Of a DNA stretch of 64,000 nucleotides, positions 27,660 to 36,731 are shown in pieces. Under the pieces are notes generated by a model. That model saw nothing but the letters and a program-made list of their open reading frames with translations. It was not told the DNA's origin and did no database searches. The position numbers and the translations under genes are program-made. The stretch comes from Lachnospiraceae bacterium oral taxon 096. GTDB taxonomy: Bacteria; Bacillota; Clostridia; Lachnospirales; Lachnospiraceae. Location: positions 165,001 through 229,000 of the forward strand of contig CP073340.1 of NCBI GenBank assembly GCA_018141845.1, written 5' to 3'. Numbering within the stretch: the stretch's first letter is position 1; every line of letters starts with the position of its first letter.

Positions 27660-28844
27660 TTACAAGTACTTCTTGAGTACCTCTACCTTATCTGTCTGCT
27701 CCCATGGAAGATTTAAATCATCTCTTCCAAAATGTCCATAAGCTGCGGTTTGTTTGTAAATTGGTCTTCTCAAATCGAGCATCTTAATAATTCCTGTTGG
27801 ACGAAGATCGAAGTTTTCACGTACAATTTCAACCAATTTCTCATCACTCAACTTCCCTGTACCATTGGTATTAATGGAGATGGAAGTTGGATGTGCCACA
27901 CCAATTGCATAGGAAAGCTGAATCTCACACTGATCAGCAAGTCCTGCTGCCACAATATTCTTTGCAACATATCTTGCTGCATAGGCAGCAGAGCGATCCA
28001 CCTTCGTGCAATCCTTTCCAGAGAAAGCACCACCACCATGACGAGCATATCCGCCATAGGTATCCACAATGATCTTTCTTCCTGTCAAGCCAGAATCTCC
28101 ATGTGGTCCACCAATCACAAATCTTCCCGTTGGATTGATAAAGAACTTTGTATTCTCATCCACCATTTCTTTTGGTAAAACCTCATCAAAGACATATTTC
28201 TTAATGTCCTTGTGAATTTGCTCCTGTGTCACTGTCTCTTCATGTTGAGTGGACAAAACAACCGCATCTAGACGCACTGGTTTTCCGTTCTCATCGTACT
28301 CCACTGTAACCTGTGTCTTTCCATCTGGACGAAGATAAGGCAGTGTCTTATCCTTTCTCACCTGTGTAAGTCGACGAGCCAACTTGTGTGCAAGTGCAAT
28401 GGGATAAGGCATAAGCTCAGGTGTTTCATTTGTCGCATAACCAAACATTAAGCCCTGATCTCCAGCCCCATTGTCCAGATCACTTTCCTCTAATTGATCT
28501 CGATTTTCCAACGCCTTGTCTACGCCCATTGCAATATCTGATGACTGCTCATCAATGACAACCATAACTCCACAGGTATCGCAGTCAAATCCATATTTTG
28601 CACGGTCATAGCCGATTTCTCTGACTGTTTCGCGAACAATCTTTTGAATATCAATATAGGCATTGGTTGTGATCTCTCCCATAACGACAACCAACCCTGT
28701 TGTCGTTGCTGTCTCACAGGCCACTCTACTCATCGGATCTTTTTCTAATAGTGCATCCAAAATCGCATCTGATATCTGATCACACATTTTATCTGGATGT
28801 CCTTCAGTTACTGATTCAGATGTAAATAATCTTCTTTCCTTCAT
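27660..28844 (-). CDS. metK: S-adenosylmethionine synthetase
   Basis: Makes SAM from methionine and ATP. The 394-residue protein carries [15 protein letters not shown] near the N-terminus, the flexible-loop motif [12 protein letters not shown] (near 120), [13 protein letters not shown] (near 250) and [19 protein letters not shown] (near 270). Length matches the family. A SAM-I riboswitch with terminator lies in the leader, so high SAM should stop transcription before the gene. The very short gap to the next kinase gene means downstream genes may be under the same control. Confidence 0.98.
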   Translation of the reverse strand: MKERRLFTSESVTEGHPDKMCDQISDAILDALLEKDPMSRVACETATTTGLVVVMGEITTNAYIDIQKIVRETVREIGYDRAKYGFDCDTCGVMVVIDEQSSDIAMGVDKALENRDQLEESDLDNGAGDQGLMFGYATNETPELMPYPIALAHKLARRLTQVRKDKTLPYLRPDGKTQVTVEYDENGKPVRLDAVVLSTQHEETVTQEQIHKDIKKYVFDEVLPKEMVDENTKFFINPTGRFVIGGPHGDSGLTGRKIIVDTYGGYARHGGGAFSGKDCTKVDRSAAYAARYVAKNIVAAGLADQCEIQLSYAIGVAHPTSISINTNGTGKLSDEKLVEIVRENFDLRPTGIIKMLDLRRPIYKQTAAYGHFGRDDLNLPWEQTDKVEVLKKYL

Positions 28845-28876
28845 TTCATTCCTCCAATATTTACTATATCAAATGC

Positions 28877-28899
28877 AAAAGAGCCCGCTAAGCGGACTC
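28877..28899 (-). terminator. S-box intrinsic terminator
   Basis: An 8-bp G-C-rich stem with loop TTA (28881-28899) is followed on the minus strand by TTTT. It lies 33 nt upstream of metK and is the expression platform of the SAM riboswitch. Confidence 0.85.
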
Positions 28900-28919
28900 A
28901 ATATAAACAATGAATCCCA

Positions 28920-29014
28920 CTTATTGTTCGATAACTCGCTCAGGTTGGCACCTTCCACTACATGGGGTTGCCGTGACTTCATAGATCCTTTGTATCTCCA
29001 TCACTCTGAATAAG
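28920..29014 (-). promoter_or_regulatory. SAM-I (S-box) riboswitch aptamer
   Basis: The minus strand shows the S-box consensus parts in order: CTTATTCAGAGTGATGGAG at the P1/P2 start, the GATCTATGAAGTCACGGCAACC segment in two parts (P2-P3 with the GGCAACC turn), then GGAAGGTGCCAACCTGAGCG. CAATAAG closes P1 with CTTATTG. It is followed by the terminator at 28877-28899 and precedes metK, the standard S-box target. Confidence 0.95.
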
Positions 29015-29043
29015 GGGTTAACGCTATGCAATTGACCTTTTCT

Positions 29044-29072
29044 AGAATAACGCAAGTCATTCATTCTGTCAA
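29044..29072 (-). promoter_or_regulatory. Promoter of the metK transcript
   Basis: A consensus -35 TTGACA (29072-29067), 17-nt spacer and -10 TATTCT (29049-29044) lie between the murA stop and the S-box, so metK transcription begins about 23 nt before the aptamer. Confidence 0.8.
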
Positions 29073-29080
29073 GATATGAC

Positions 29081-30376
29081 TTAACTAACTCTCATTGTAA
29101 ACTTGCGTGCTTCCCTCTCATCTTCAACAAGAGAAATCTCTGCACCAAGTTGTCTCAACTTCTCTTCAAAGTGCTCATAGCCTCTTTGAATATACTTAAT
29201 TTCATTGACTGTTGTAAAGCCCTCTGCGGCAAGTCCTGCAAGTACAAGGGCTGCACCTGCTCGAAGATCTGGTGCATTGACATTGGCTCCTGTAAAGCCC
29301 GATACCCCCGTCACAACGGCCACATTCCCTTCCACTTTGATATTCGCTCCCATCCTAGCCAATTCATCACAATAGCGGAAGCGATTCTCAAAAATACTCT
29401 CCACAACCATACTTGTTCCTGTTGCCAGTGCAAGTGCTGTTGCCATCTGTGGCTGCATATCCGTCGGAAAGCCTGGATACGGCAAGGTTTTAATATTGGT
29501 TGATCTTTGCCTGTCCTTTCCTACTACACGAATGGCATCGTCAAACTCTGTCACCTCACAACCCATTTCAATGAGCTTTGCACTAATGGCTTCCATATGT
29601 TTTGGAATCAAATTTCTTACGGTGATGTCTCCTCTGGTAATAGCTGCCGCACACATAAATGTACCCGCTTCAATTTGATCTGGAATAATAGAATACTCTG
29701 TACCATGCAATCTTCTCACGCCATTGATGCGAATCACATCGGTTCCTGCACCTTTAATGTCTGCCCCCATACTATTTAGGAAATTGGCAACATCTACAAT
29801 ATGCGGTTCTTTTGCTGCATTTTCTAAAATCGTTCTGCCCTCAGCAAGAGCCGCCGTCATCATCACATTAATGGTTGCCCCGACAGAGACTACATCAAAG
29901 TAGATATGACTTCCTATCAAAGCCTCCGACTTTGCAACAACCTTCCCTCCTGCAATTTCCACATTGGCATTTAATGCACGAAATCCCTTTAAGTGCTGAT
30001 CAATCGGTCTGGAACCGATATCACATCCACCTGGCAAAGGCACCTCTGCACTCTTATATTTTCCAAGCAATGCACCAATGAAGTAATAAGATGCCCTAAT
30101 CTTTCGGATAAACTCATCATCTACGGTAACTTCTCTCAATGTACCTGCATTGATTCTGACACGGTTGCGACTAATCCTTTCCACAACCGCACCAATCTCA
30201 TCAATCGCTCTCAACATTACATTGATATCCTTGACATCAGGAAGATTATCGATATAGACATCTTCATCTGTCATTACTGCTGCTGCTAAAATTCCCAATG
30301 CAGCATTTTTTGCCCCGCTTACGCTAACATCTCCTGCGAGTGGATTTCCACCCTTCATTATATATTGAGCCATCAT
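29081..30376 (-). CDS. murA: UDP-N-acetylglucosamine 1-carboxyvinyltransferase
   Basis: First committed step of peptidoglycan precursor synthesis, adding PEP to UDP-GlcNAc. The 431-residue protein has GAKNAALGIL (21-30) with the catalytic Lys-Asn pair. The active-site Cys lies in PLPGGCDIGSRPID (near 118), meaning the usual Cys form and not the fosfomycin-tolerant Asp form. Length is normal. Its own promoter overlaps the end of the upstream gene. A second murA paralogue is common in Firmicutes, so murA1 versus murA2 (murZ) is not decided. Confidence 0.95.
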   Translation of the reverse strand: MMAQYIMKGGNPLAGDVSVSGAKNAALGILAAAVMTDEDVYIDNLPDVKDINVMLRAIDEIGAVVERISRNRVRINAGTLREVTVDDEFIRKIRASYYFIGALLGKYKSAEVPLPGGCDIGSRPIDQHLKGFRALNANVEIAGGKVVAKSEALIGSHIYFDVVSVGATINVMMTAALAEGRTILENAAKEPHIVDVANFLNSMGADIKGAGTDVIRINGVRRLHGTEYSIIPDQIEAGTFMCAAAITRGDITVRNLIPKHMEAISAKLIEMGCEVTEFDDAIRVVGKDRQRSTNIKTLPYPGFPTDMQPQMATALALATGTSMVVESIFENRFRYCDELARMGANIKVEGNVAVVTGVSGFTGANVNAPDLRAGAALVLAGLAAEGFTTVNEIKYIQRGYEHFEEKLRQLGAEISLVEDEREARKFTMRVS

Positions 30377-30423
30377 TCACCTCTAAATTTTCCAAATTTT
30401 ATATATGCTATCATATTCACAAT

Positions 30424-30452
30424 ATTATAACACACAGTTAAGAAAAGGTAAA
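30424..30452 (-). promoter_or_regulatory. Likely murA promoter
   Basis: TTTACC (30452-30447), 17-nt spacer and TATAAT (30429-30424) on the minus strand. The -35 lies inside the last codons of the upstream gene, and the start codon is about 48 nt downstream of the -10. Confidence 0.55.
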
Positions 30453-32870
30453 GAAACACGAAAAGTCATTGTAAGACCTTTCAAACATTTTCTCTGCGTC
30501 CCCAATTCCCAATTTCATTGTACTTTGTGATGCAATATCATAGATGGATATATTGGTCTGGTCGTACCCGTAAATAATAATGGCCGCCCCACCATCCGAA
30601 TAAGTTAGTACAGGAATTCCCTGACTAACAAAATATAGGCTCTCTTTCAATGTAATACCCTGTAAATCTAAAAGCTTTCCCTCTTTTCTTGCTGTCAAAA
30701 AGGATTGTGCCATCTCTGCTGGTACCTTTAAATTCCTTGTGTTAGCTGTTCCTGCACGCAAATACACAATCTTTCCTTTCTTTCGAACAGATCCCATGTT
30801 GGCATAAGCTCTGTTAATCGCATCAGAGGCTGTATCAAAACTTCCGACCACTCCGCCATGGACAATTGCCACAAATTTTTCATTTTGCTTATCAATGGTT
30901 AGATTAATTTTTCCTGATGTATCAAAGCTAACTTTTTCTGGCTTCTCTATCTTATAGTCCTCACTTGGATAGCGATGATCAAACTGCAGACCATAGACGG
31001 TTCCCCTATCATCACTATAGGCCACCACCTTGGTATTTTTTTGAGCCTCCAACTGTACTGTGCTGACAATGGTGTCTTCGCCAACTTTTTCAAAGGTATT
31101 TTCCCCCGTCTGATTGAGCAAATCCACATGAATTCGTCCCTCATTTGTTCGAATTCCGGTCAAATACTGTCCCTGTCGCTCATAGTGCTTTTGCACACTG
31201 AGATCATCATCTACAATATTAATCGCAAAACATGGAACTTCCTTTTGCATTCCATTGACATTCCAAGACATCGAATCCTTAGAAATACCAACAATCAAAT
31301 CAAGGTCAATAAAACCTTCTGGTCGGATATTTTGATCACCTTCTGCTCGAACTTCCTTTTTATCTCCCGTGTCAAGATTCATAAAGTGAATGATTTTCTC
31401 TCCATCTTCTCGATTTCCTTCCTGCCAAGCCAAACGCTTTCCAAGCGGGCTCACACAATAGGAATAGTCAACAAGTCCTGAGGCCACCAGTGTATAATCA
31501 TTGCTGTTGATGTCAATGCCATAAACTGCATCTGCAATCTGCACATAGAACATCTTGTTTTCTCCAAGATAAGAAAGCTTTTGCATTCCTTCCTTAATTT
31601 CCTCATAACTTAAATTCACAGGAATAAAGCTGTGTTCATTGACACTATTGTCCTGTGCCCGATATTGATTGAGTGAAATGCCAAGTGCCCCTTCATGTCC
31701 ACCTCGATTCATATATCCATAAACTACAAATTCTACATTGCCATCATTGTCACAACTTAAAATTTTAATGGCATGTTTGTCGTAATTGTCCTGCAGACTA
31801 TAGTCATCCTCTCCTCGGAAAGAATAAATTTTTTTAATCACCTTGTTCTTTCCATCGACGACAAAGAGATCCCGATCGGCCACAAATGCCGTAGTATTTC
31901 CATCCGCTGAGGCAAGCACAGCCGTCTTTTCTGGCATTGTAATTCCAACATTGACACGAGTACTATTGATATCGGATTGCACTCCCTTAATGACCTGTGT
32001 CATCTGTCGATTATAATCCATCATATAGAGTCGCTGAGTTCCCTTTTTTATAGTAAAATTTTCCTTAATCTCATAGAGCTCGTTATTTCCATCCCCAAGC
32101 TCTCTCTTTACCATTCGGCGAAGTTCAACCTCTCCCATATCTCCTGTAAAGTTTAATAGGCGAACATCCTCATCTCCCACTGGCTCAAGTGCCATCTTAT
32201 GGTATGCCAAGGACTCATAATCGGCCTTTAAATTGATTTCCCCGAGCCTAGAATGGTCTGCTGCCTGATCAGTTTCCAAATACTTTGAATTGTCTCTTGC
32301 TTGATCGGAATTCAAATTCTTTGACGAAAAATCATCAGCCAAGGCAATCATTTCTCCTGCCATGCTCTGATCTCCAAAAGCAATTCTTGTATAATAATGA
32401 GCTTCTTTTCCTGAAGCAAAAGTCAACTTAACATTCAAGCGATACTCATTGCCCTTGGTAATCAAATTAGAAATCGGAATGACCATATCGACTTCTTTGT
32501 CCTTTGAAGTAAAATCTGTAATTTCATTATTTTCAATTAAATCTTCAAGGCTTGCACTGCGAACTTCATAGCTGATGGCCTTGACTACTTCACTTCCCCC
32601 TTTCACAATCAGCTCCAATTGTCTTTCATCAGAAAGAAGAGTCAAACTATCAAAAAATGCATTGATACCCACCTGTGATGTGTATGGATACATCACATTC
32701 ATCTCTCTACCTGCTGTCTGTGCCCACACAAGTGGAAATGTTGCTTCTTCTATTCCTGTGTAGACGGTATCATTTGTCTTTGTCTTTCTCATTTCTAGTC
32801 CCATATACACCGCAACAGCTGCGACAAAGACCACAAATAATAACAATAATCGTCTCTTTATGGATTTCAT
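30438..32870 (-). CDS. Membrane-anchored exported protein with degenerate C39-like C-terminal domain
   Basis: The 810-residue protein has an N-terminal transmembrane anchor (about 8-26) and is otherwise soluble, presumably outside the membrane. The middle (about 280-660) has repeated short beta motifs such as VASADGNTTAFVADRDLFVVDG and VYGLQFDHRYPSEDYKI, given here in parts, that read like a beta-propeller. The last 110 residues (SLYFVSQGIPVLTY, then AAIIIYGYDQTNISIYD) resemble the second half of a C39-like papain fold. That fold normally has PV...H..VI.GYD. The expected His is replaced by Ala in GGAAIII, so catalysis is doubtful. The ribosome binding site GGGGAAAAG follows the upstream terminator directly. 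Confidence 0.55.
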   Translation of the reverse strand: MKSIKRRLLLLFVVFVAAVAVYMGLEMRKTKTNDTVYTGIEEATFPLVWAQTAGREMNVMYPYTSQVGINAFFDSLTLLSDERQLELIVKGGSEVVKAISYEVRSASLEDLIENNEITDFTSKDKEVDMVIPISNLITKGNEYRLNVKLTFASGKEAHYYTRIAFGDQSMAGEMIALADDFSSKNLNSDQARDNSKYLETDQAADHSRLGEINLKADYESLAYHKMALEPVGDEDVRLLNFTGDMGEVELRRMVKRELGDGNNELYEIKENFTIKKGTQRLYMMDYNRQMTQVIKGVQSDINSTRVNVGITMPEKTAVLASADGNTTAFVADRDLFVVDGKNKVIKKIYSFRGEDDYSLQDNYDKHAIKILSCDNDGNVEFVVYGYMNRGGHEGALGISLNQYRAQDNSVNEHSFIPVNLSYEEIKEGMQKLSYLGENKMFYVQIADAVYGIDINSNDYTLVASGLVDYSYCVSPLGKRLAWQEGNREDGEKIIHFMNLDTGDKKEVRAEGDQNIRPEGFIDLDLIVGISKDSMSWNVNGMQKEVPCFAINIVDDDLSVQKHYERQGQYLTGIRTNEGRIHVDLLNQTGENTFEKVGEDTIVSTVQLEAQKNTKVVAYSDDRGTVYGLQFDHRYPSEDYKIEKPEKVSFDTSGKINLTIDKQNEKFVAIVHGGVVGSFDTASDAINRAYANMGSVRKKGKIVYLRAGTANTRNLKVPAEMAQSFLTARKEGKLLDLQGITLKESLYFVSQGIPVLTYSDGGAAIIIYGYDQTNISIYDIASQSTMKLGIGDAEKMFERSYNDFSCFFTFS

Positions 32871-32892
32871 TCTTTTCCCCGCAATTTCAAAA

Positions 32893-32916
32893 AGTCTGGC
32901 AGTTGCCTGCCAGACT
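32893..32916 (-). terminator. Terminator after the 712-residue coiled-coil gene
   Basis: A perfect 10-bp stem (32893-32902 with 32907-32916) and a 4-nt loop are followed on the minus strand by TTTTT. It sits only 22 nt before the start codon of the next gene, so that gene needs read-through or its own promoter. TATGAT at about 32921-32926 with TTTACT 17 nt upstream is a candidate. Confidence 0.8.
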
Positions 32917-32966
32917 CTATCATAATCAAATCTATAAAAAAAGTAAATCCTTTAATTTGCTCGCCA

Positions 32967-35105
32967 TTACATATTTTTAAAGGCATGAAGAATGGATGAA
33001 AAAATTTCCGAAAATACACCGATAATCCTCTTTAATGGACTCTCATTTTCCTTTGCATCCTCTAGGGCCTTTTGTTGTGCCTTCTCCTCCTCATCATTGA
33101 CCTTAATCTCCTCGGTTCTCAAAATCACCTGCACACTATTTGGCTCAGCATTTTCTGAAGAAGTAAAAGAAACCTTCCTTGCCTCTGGATCTATCTTTAA
33201 GACATTGTTATCATTTTCAAATTCAGCTACCTTCTTGTCCCACAGAGCCTTCAGTGCATCATTGGCTGATTTTAATTGATCGACTGCTGTCATGCTATTG
33301 AGGGCATGGTCAATCAAATCTGTTCCCGCCTTGAGGGATGCCTTTGTTCCATCATTGAGGTCTCCCCTTGTATTTTGAAACAAGCTTTCAATCGTTGTCA
33401 ATGTGTCCCTTGCACTATCTAAGTTAACACTTACACTGCCAAGAAGATAATTTGTGCTATCAATGCCTGATTTTGCACTTTCTTTATAGGAACTCATTGT
33501 GTCCGATAATCTAGTGGCACTTTCAATCAATGGATTGATCTTTCCCGAAGCTTGTGAAAGCCCTTGCAGCAATGTCTGACTTTGATCTTGTAAATCATTG
33601 ACTGTGCCAAGACCATCATGAATGTTTTTTAGTGCATCCTGCGTTGGATGAGAAAGTAAACTCTCCAAGCTAGAAATGGTATCTTCTGTACTTGATAAAA
33701 AATCGTCCATCGCTTCTTGTGTATCCTGTGCCTTCTTTGCTGCGGTTTTTAGCTCGCTGTAATATCTTTCTAGTCGAGCATCAGCTTCTGAAGTGTCAAC
33801 AAGCTGTGCATGAGAAAGTGCCTCATGTAAACCTTCTACTCTATCCTTTAGATTTCCTCTAAAGGCATTGGAGGCGGTTGCTGGAATAACTCTCCTTTTT
33901 GCCTCCTTCCTAAATCCATATAAATCATCCTGTGTATCCCCCAGATGAGAAGACAAATCATCAAGTGCTGATTGCAAATCTTTTGTATTGCTCTGTCCAT
34001 TTTTTAGCACATCTTCTGTCTTTTTTAGACTTTCTTTTAAAGCCATCAAATCATGATTTACTTCGTCTATCTCTGGCTCTACATTTTTTGCCTGTGTCGA
34101 AATATCTCTAAAATCTAGATCAAAATCATCAAGTGCTGATTTTGCTGTATTTAAATGTGGCACAAGTTCCACGGTCGCATTGGCCAAACGATTTAAATTT
34201 TGAACATCTGTGTCAACATTGCCATCGAGGCGATCCCCATAACTATGCACCTTTTCTCTTGCCTGATCTAAGACCTTTATAGCCTGTGTCGCCTCATTGA
34301 GACTTGGTCTTACGCCCGCAATTGCTTCAAGTGCTGCATTGGTACCATCATAGAGCTTATGAACAGAATCCTTAACATCATCCTTGGTCTGAGCCAAATC
34401 CTTGATCTTATCTAGCCCATCCATGGTCGCTGGAGCCATCGCAAAGACAATGCCTGCATCGAGAGAAAAATGATCTGACCCTATGCGAATGACAAAGTCC
34501 TTTTCCTCGCCCGGAAGTGCAGCAAACATCACGGCCTCGGTTCCGCCAAGAGACTGAATCTGTGCCCCTGGTGCCTCAACACTTAAATTCTTTGTCATAT
34601 CAATGGTTGTTGCTACTGTAAGGAGCATATTATTCTTCAAATAATCCGCAGTATCCTGCACTGGAGTAATATGAATATCAATTTCTACCATTCCCGATGC
34701 CCCCGCAAGGTTTTCTGCCTGTGCAGGAACGCCATTTAACTTGTAACTGATATCCACAGTCCATGGAAGCTTTTCCTCCAAAGACTTTGGTGTCACTTGA
34801 TAATAAAATCTTCCTTTTCCATCTAACCCATCAAAGGTCACACCTGTTGTGCTGATCTGTGGTGCAATATCCGAAGTCATATTCTTTACTTCGCTATAAT
34901 CTCCATAGTCACTAATTTGTGTCTGTCCATTGAGACTAACTCCCTTGACAATATTCATACTTTTCATTGTCCCATAATAGTCTAAATTTCCATATAAAGC
35001 CTCATCTGTCACTACCTCTGGTGCTGCTGCACTTACACTAAAGATAGACGAAGCTGTCATCACGGCTGCCATTGCCAATGCCGTATTTCTCTTCCAATTT
35101 CTCAT
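32967..35105 (-). CDS. Secreted coiled-coil protein, YhgE-like repeat region
   Basis: The 712-residue protein has a Sec signal peptide (1-27, ending VSAAA). A beta-rich domain follows (about 40-240). A very long helical region (about 245-630) is rich in Asp, Leu, Ser and Asn and resembles the heptad-like tandem repeats of YhgE/Pip-type secretion accessory proteins. A basic, amphipathic C-terminus (ESPLKRIIGVFSEIFSSIL) follows; no clear membrane helix is present. The gene is divergent from a TetR regulator with promoters in the shared 144-nt gap, so control by that TetR protein is likely. Function unknown; envelope-associated scaffold is my guess. Confidence 0.6.
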   Translation of the reverse strand: MRNWKRNTALAMAAVMTASSIFSVSAAAPEVVTDEALYGNLDYYGTMKSMNIVKGVSLNGQTQISDYGDYSEVKNMTSDIAPQISTTGVTFDGLDGKGRFYYQVTPKSLEEKLPWTVDISYKLNGVPAQAENLAGASGMVEIDIHITPVQDTADYLKNNMLLTVATTIDMTKNLSVEAPGAQIQSLGGTEAVMFAALPGEEKDFVIRIGSDHFSLDAGIVFAMAPATMDGLDKIKDLAQTKDDVKDSVHKLYDGTNAALEAIAGVRPSLNEATQAIKVLDQAREKVHSYGDRLDGNVDTDVQNLNRLANATVELVPHLNTAKSALDDFDLDFRDISTQAKNVEPEIDEVNHDLMALKESLKKTEDVLKNGQSNTKDLQSALDDLSSHLGDTQDDLYGFRKEAKRRVIPATASNAFRGNLKDRVEGLHEALSHAQLVDTSEADARLERYYSELKTAAKKAQDTQEAMDDFLSSTEDTISSLESLLSHPTQDALKNIHDGLGTVNDLQDQSQTLLQGLSQASGKINPLIESATRLSDTMSSYKESAKSGIDSTNYLLGSVSVNLDSARDTLTTIESLFQNTRGDLNDGTKASLKAGTDLIDHALNSMTAVDQLKSANDALKALWDKKVAEFENDNNVLKIDPEARKVSFTSSENAEPNSVQVILRTEEIKVNDEEEKAQQKALEDAKENESPLKRIIGVFSEIFSSILHAFKNM

Positions 35106-35162
35106 CTTTTCACCCTCTCTGAGACTATTTTTCTAAACATGTTGATTTTTTAACTGGTATGT

Positions 35163-35191
35163 ATTATACTAATCAACGAAAACTGATGCAA
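35163..35191 (-). promoter_or_regulatory. Promoter of the 712-residue coiled-coil gene
   Basis: TTGCAT (35191-35186), 17-nt spacer and consensus TATAAT (35168-35163) on the minus strand. It lies in the divergent gap with the TetR gene, where an operator would be expected. ACTAGTATGATAAT nearby shares bases with the -10 region in inverted orientation. Confidence 0.75.
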
Positions 35192-35249
35192 TACTCAATT
35201 AATGACTACTAGTATGATAATAAACATCATTGCATCGATTGGAGGAAAT

Positions 35250-35819
35250 ATGAGAACAAAAGTTGATCGACGTGTAAGAAAGACACGCAAACAGTTGCGC
35301 ACCTGTCTCGCAACTCTATTGATGAAAAAAAAGATCCAGGATATCACCGTGACAGAGCTCACAGATTTAGCTGATTTAAATCGAGGCACTTTCTATCTCC
35401 ACTACAAAGATGTCTATGATTTGCTAGAAAGCCTAGAGGAGCAAATGTTTATTCAATTTAATACTATTTTAGACGAATATCTAACTCCTTCAAGTCTTCC
35501 CGATACTGTTCTCTTTGAAAAGATCTTTGCTTTTATTGAGGAAAATCAGGATCTATCTCGCATTTTGCTCGGACCAAATGGAGACATCAATTACCTCAAT
35601 CGCATCAAGCAGACATTGCGCCAGCGCCTGTTGCCACCTGAAGATATTCAAAGTCAAAGTTCAATCAATTACGATGCCCTATTTGCCTATTCCATTTCCG
35701 GCTTTCTTGGTCTACTTGACTATTGGTTTGACACAGGTATGAAAGCGACCATCCCTGAAATGGCTCATTTAGCCAATCAATTAATTTCAACTGGAACCAG
35801 AGGTACTCTCAATAAGTAA
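35250..35819 (+). CDS. TetR/AcrR-family transcriptional regulator
   Basis: The 189-residue protein has an N-terminal TetR helix-turn-helix (about 8-55) with VTELTDLADLNRGTFYLHYKD, a strong match to the family's recognition helix. A C-terminal helical domain of the TetR_C_8 type (about 75-180) ends in a GFLGLLDYWFDTGM helix. The start at 35250 (MRTKVD) follows GGAGGAAAT. An earlier ATG lies in the promoter DNA. It is divergent from the secreted coiled-coil gene, its most likely target. Its last 33 nt overlap the end of the convergent LytTR gene. Confidence 0.9.
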   Translation: MRTKVDRRVRKTRKQLRTCLATLLMKKKIQDITVTELTDLADLNRGTFYLHYKDVYDLLESLEEQMFIQFNTILDEYLTPSSLPDTVLFEKIFAFIEENQDLSRILLGPNGDINYLNRIKQTLRQRLLPPEDIQSQSSINYDALFAYSISGFLGLLDYWFDTGMKATIPEMAHLANQLISTGTRGTLNK

Positions 35820-36494
35820 TTGCCTCTGTCTATTCCAGACAACATGGACAAAACGACGATAGGTCGCACTAATCGGAAGCTCAATTCCTCCGCTTAGGAC
35901 GACCTTCTCGTGCTCTATTGACTGAATATACCAAATATTAACAACAAAAGACTTGTGAATCACCAAAAAATCTTCTGGTGGAAGTTGCCTATAAATAGCG
36001 GAGAGTTTTGCATAACACACAATCTCTCCGTTTTTTGCGTGGTAAATGACTTTTCGTCGATCACTATGAATGTAAATGAGTTGCGAAGCCAGTAACCAGC
36101 GTATTCGTCGATTTTGTCTTAATTTTAGAATTTTATCTTGAACTACATTGATTCGTAAAGATTGAATAAAAGAAAACCGGATTTGCTCCGCATCACAGGG
36201 CCATTGAATATAACCCACAGGCAAAAGCTTTGCCACATCAATAGAAATTTTTCGATCCTTGGTAAAAACAATCACTTTAGGGCAAAGCCCCTCTCCTTGA
36301 CCTATGCACTTTTGTATTGGGCCAAGACCTAGCCCACTGGTGGTATCCACAAAAATCATCTGATAATCAAACGCCTCTTCATCTAAATGAGAAACTTGAA
36401 TTTCAATATCCACTCGCATACCAATTTCACTCATTACTTGCTCTACCAATTGATAAATCTTTGCATCGCTTGTATAGACAGCCATTTTATACAT
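35787..36494 (-). CDS. LytTR-type response regulator with degenerate receiver
   Basis: The 235-residue protein has a C-terminal LytTR DNA-binding domain (about 130-230) with SDRRKVIYHAKNGEIVCYA and FLVIHKSFVVNI, the usual core of this fold. The N-terminal 115 residues look like a receiver but are reduced. There is one candidate phospho-Asp (MIFVDTTSG), no N-terminal acidic pair (VYTSDAKI), and the KP motif is replaced by QWPC. It may act without phosphorylation. No histidine kinase is adjacent. It is divergent from the XRE gene and convergent, with overlap, to the TetR gene. Confidence 0.85.
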   Translation of the reverse strand: MYKMAVYTSDAKIYQLVEQVMSEIGMRVDIEIQVSHLDEEAFDYQMIFVDTTSGLGLGPIQKCIGQGEGLCPKVIVFTKDRKISIDVAKLLPVGYIQWPCDAEQIRFSFIQSLRINVVQDKILKLRQNRRIRWLLASQLIYIHSDRRKVIYHAKNGEIVCYAKLSAIYRQLPPEDFLVIHKSFVVNIWYIQSIEHEKVVLSGGIELPISATYRRFVHVVWNRQRQLLIESTSGSS

Positions 36495-36538
36495 TATGCT
36501 TCCTCCTCTGCTTCACTATAACTTCACTCAAATACTAT

Positions 36539-36567
36539 ATTAAAGCAACTTCCCTGCTTTGTATCAA
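36539..36567 (-). promoter_or_regulatory. Promoter of the LytTR gene
   Basis: TTGATA (36567-36562), 17-nt spacer and TTTAAT (36544-36539) on the minus strand, about 45 nt before the start codon, which has a GAGGAGGAAG ribosome binding site. Confidence 0.65.
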
Positions 36568-36640
36568 TTCTACAAAAATTTATTGTTTAATTTACAATAA
36601 ATTTTTGTTTGCTATGTTTATTTTCACTCTATATGGTAAA

Positions 36641-36669
36641 TTGTTATTCTATAGCAAATATGATATAAT
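36641..36669 (+). promoter_or_regulatory. Promoter of the XRE-family regulator gene
   Basis: TTGTTA (36641-36646), 17-nt spacer and consensus TATAAT (36664-36669), with the start codon about 63 nt downstream of the -10. Confidence 0.75.
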
Positions 36670-36731
36670 AAGTAATATAAGAAATATATAAGAAACATCT
36701 ATAATGAGAAGAAAGGGGGCGTCACTAATTT

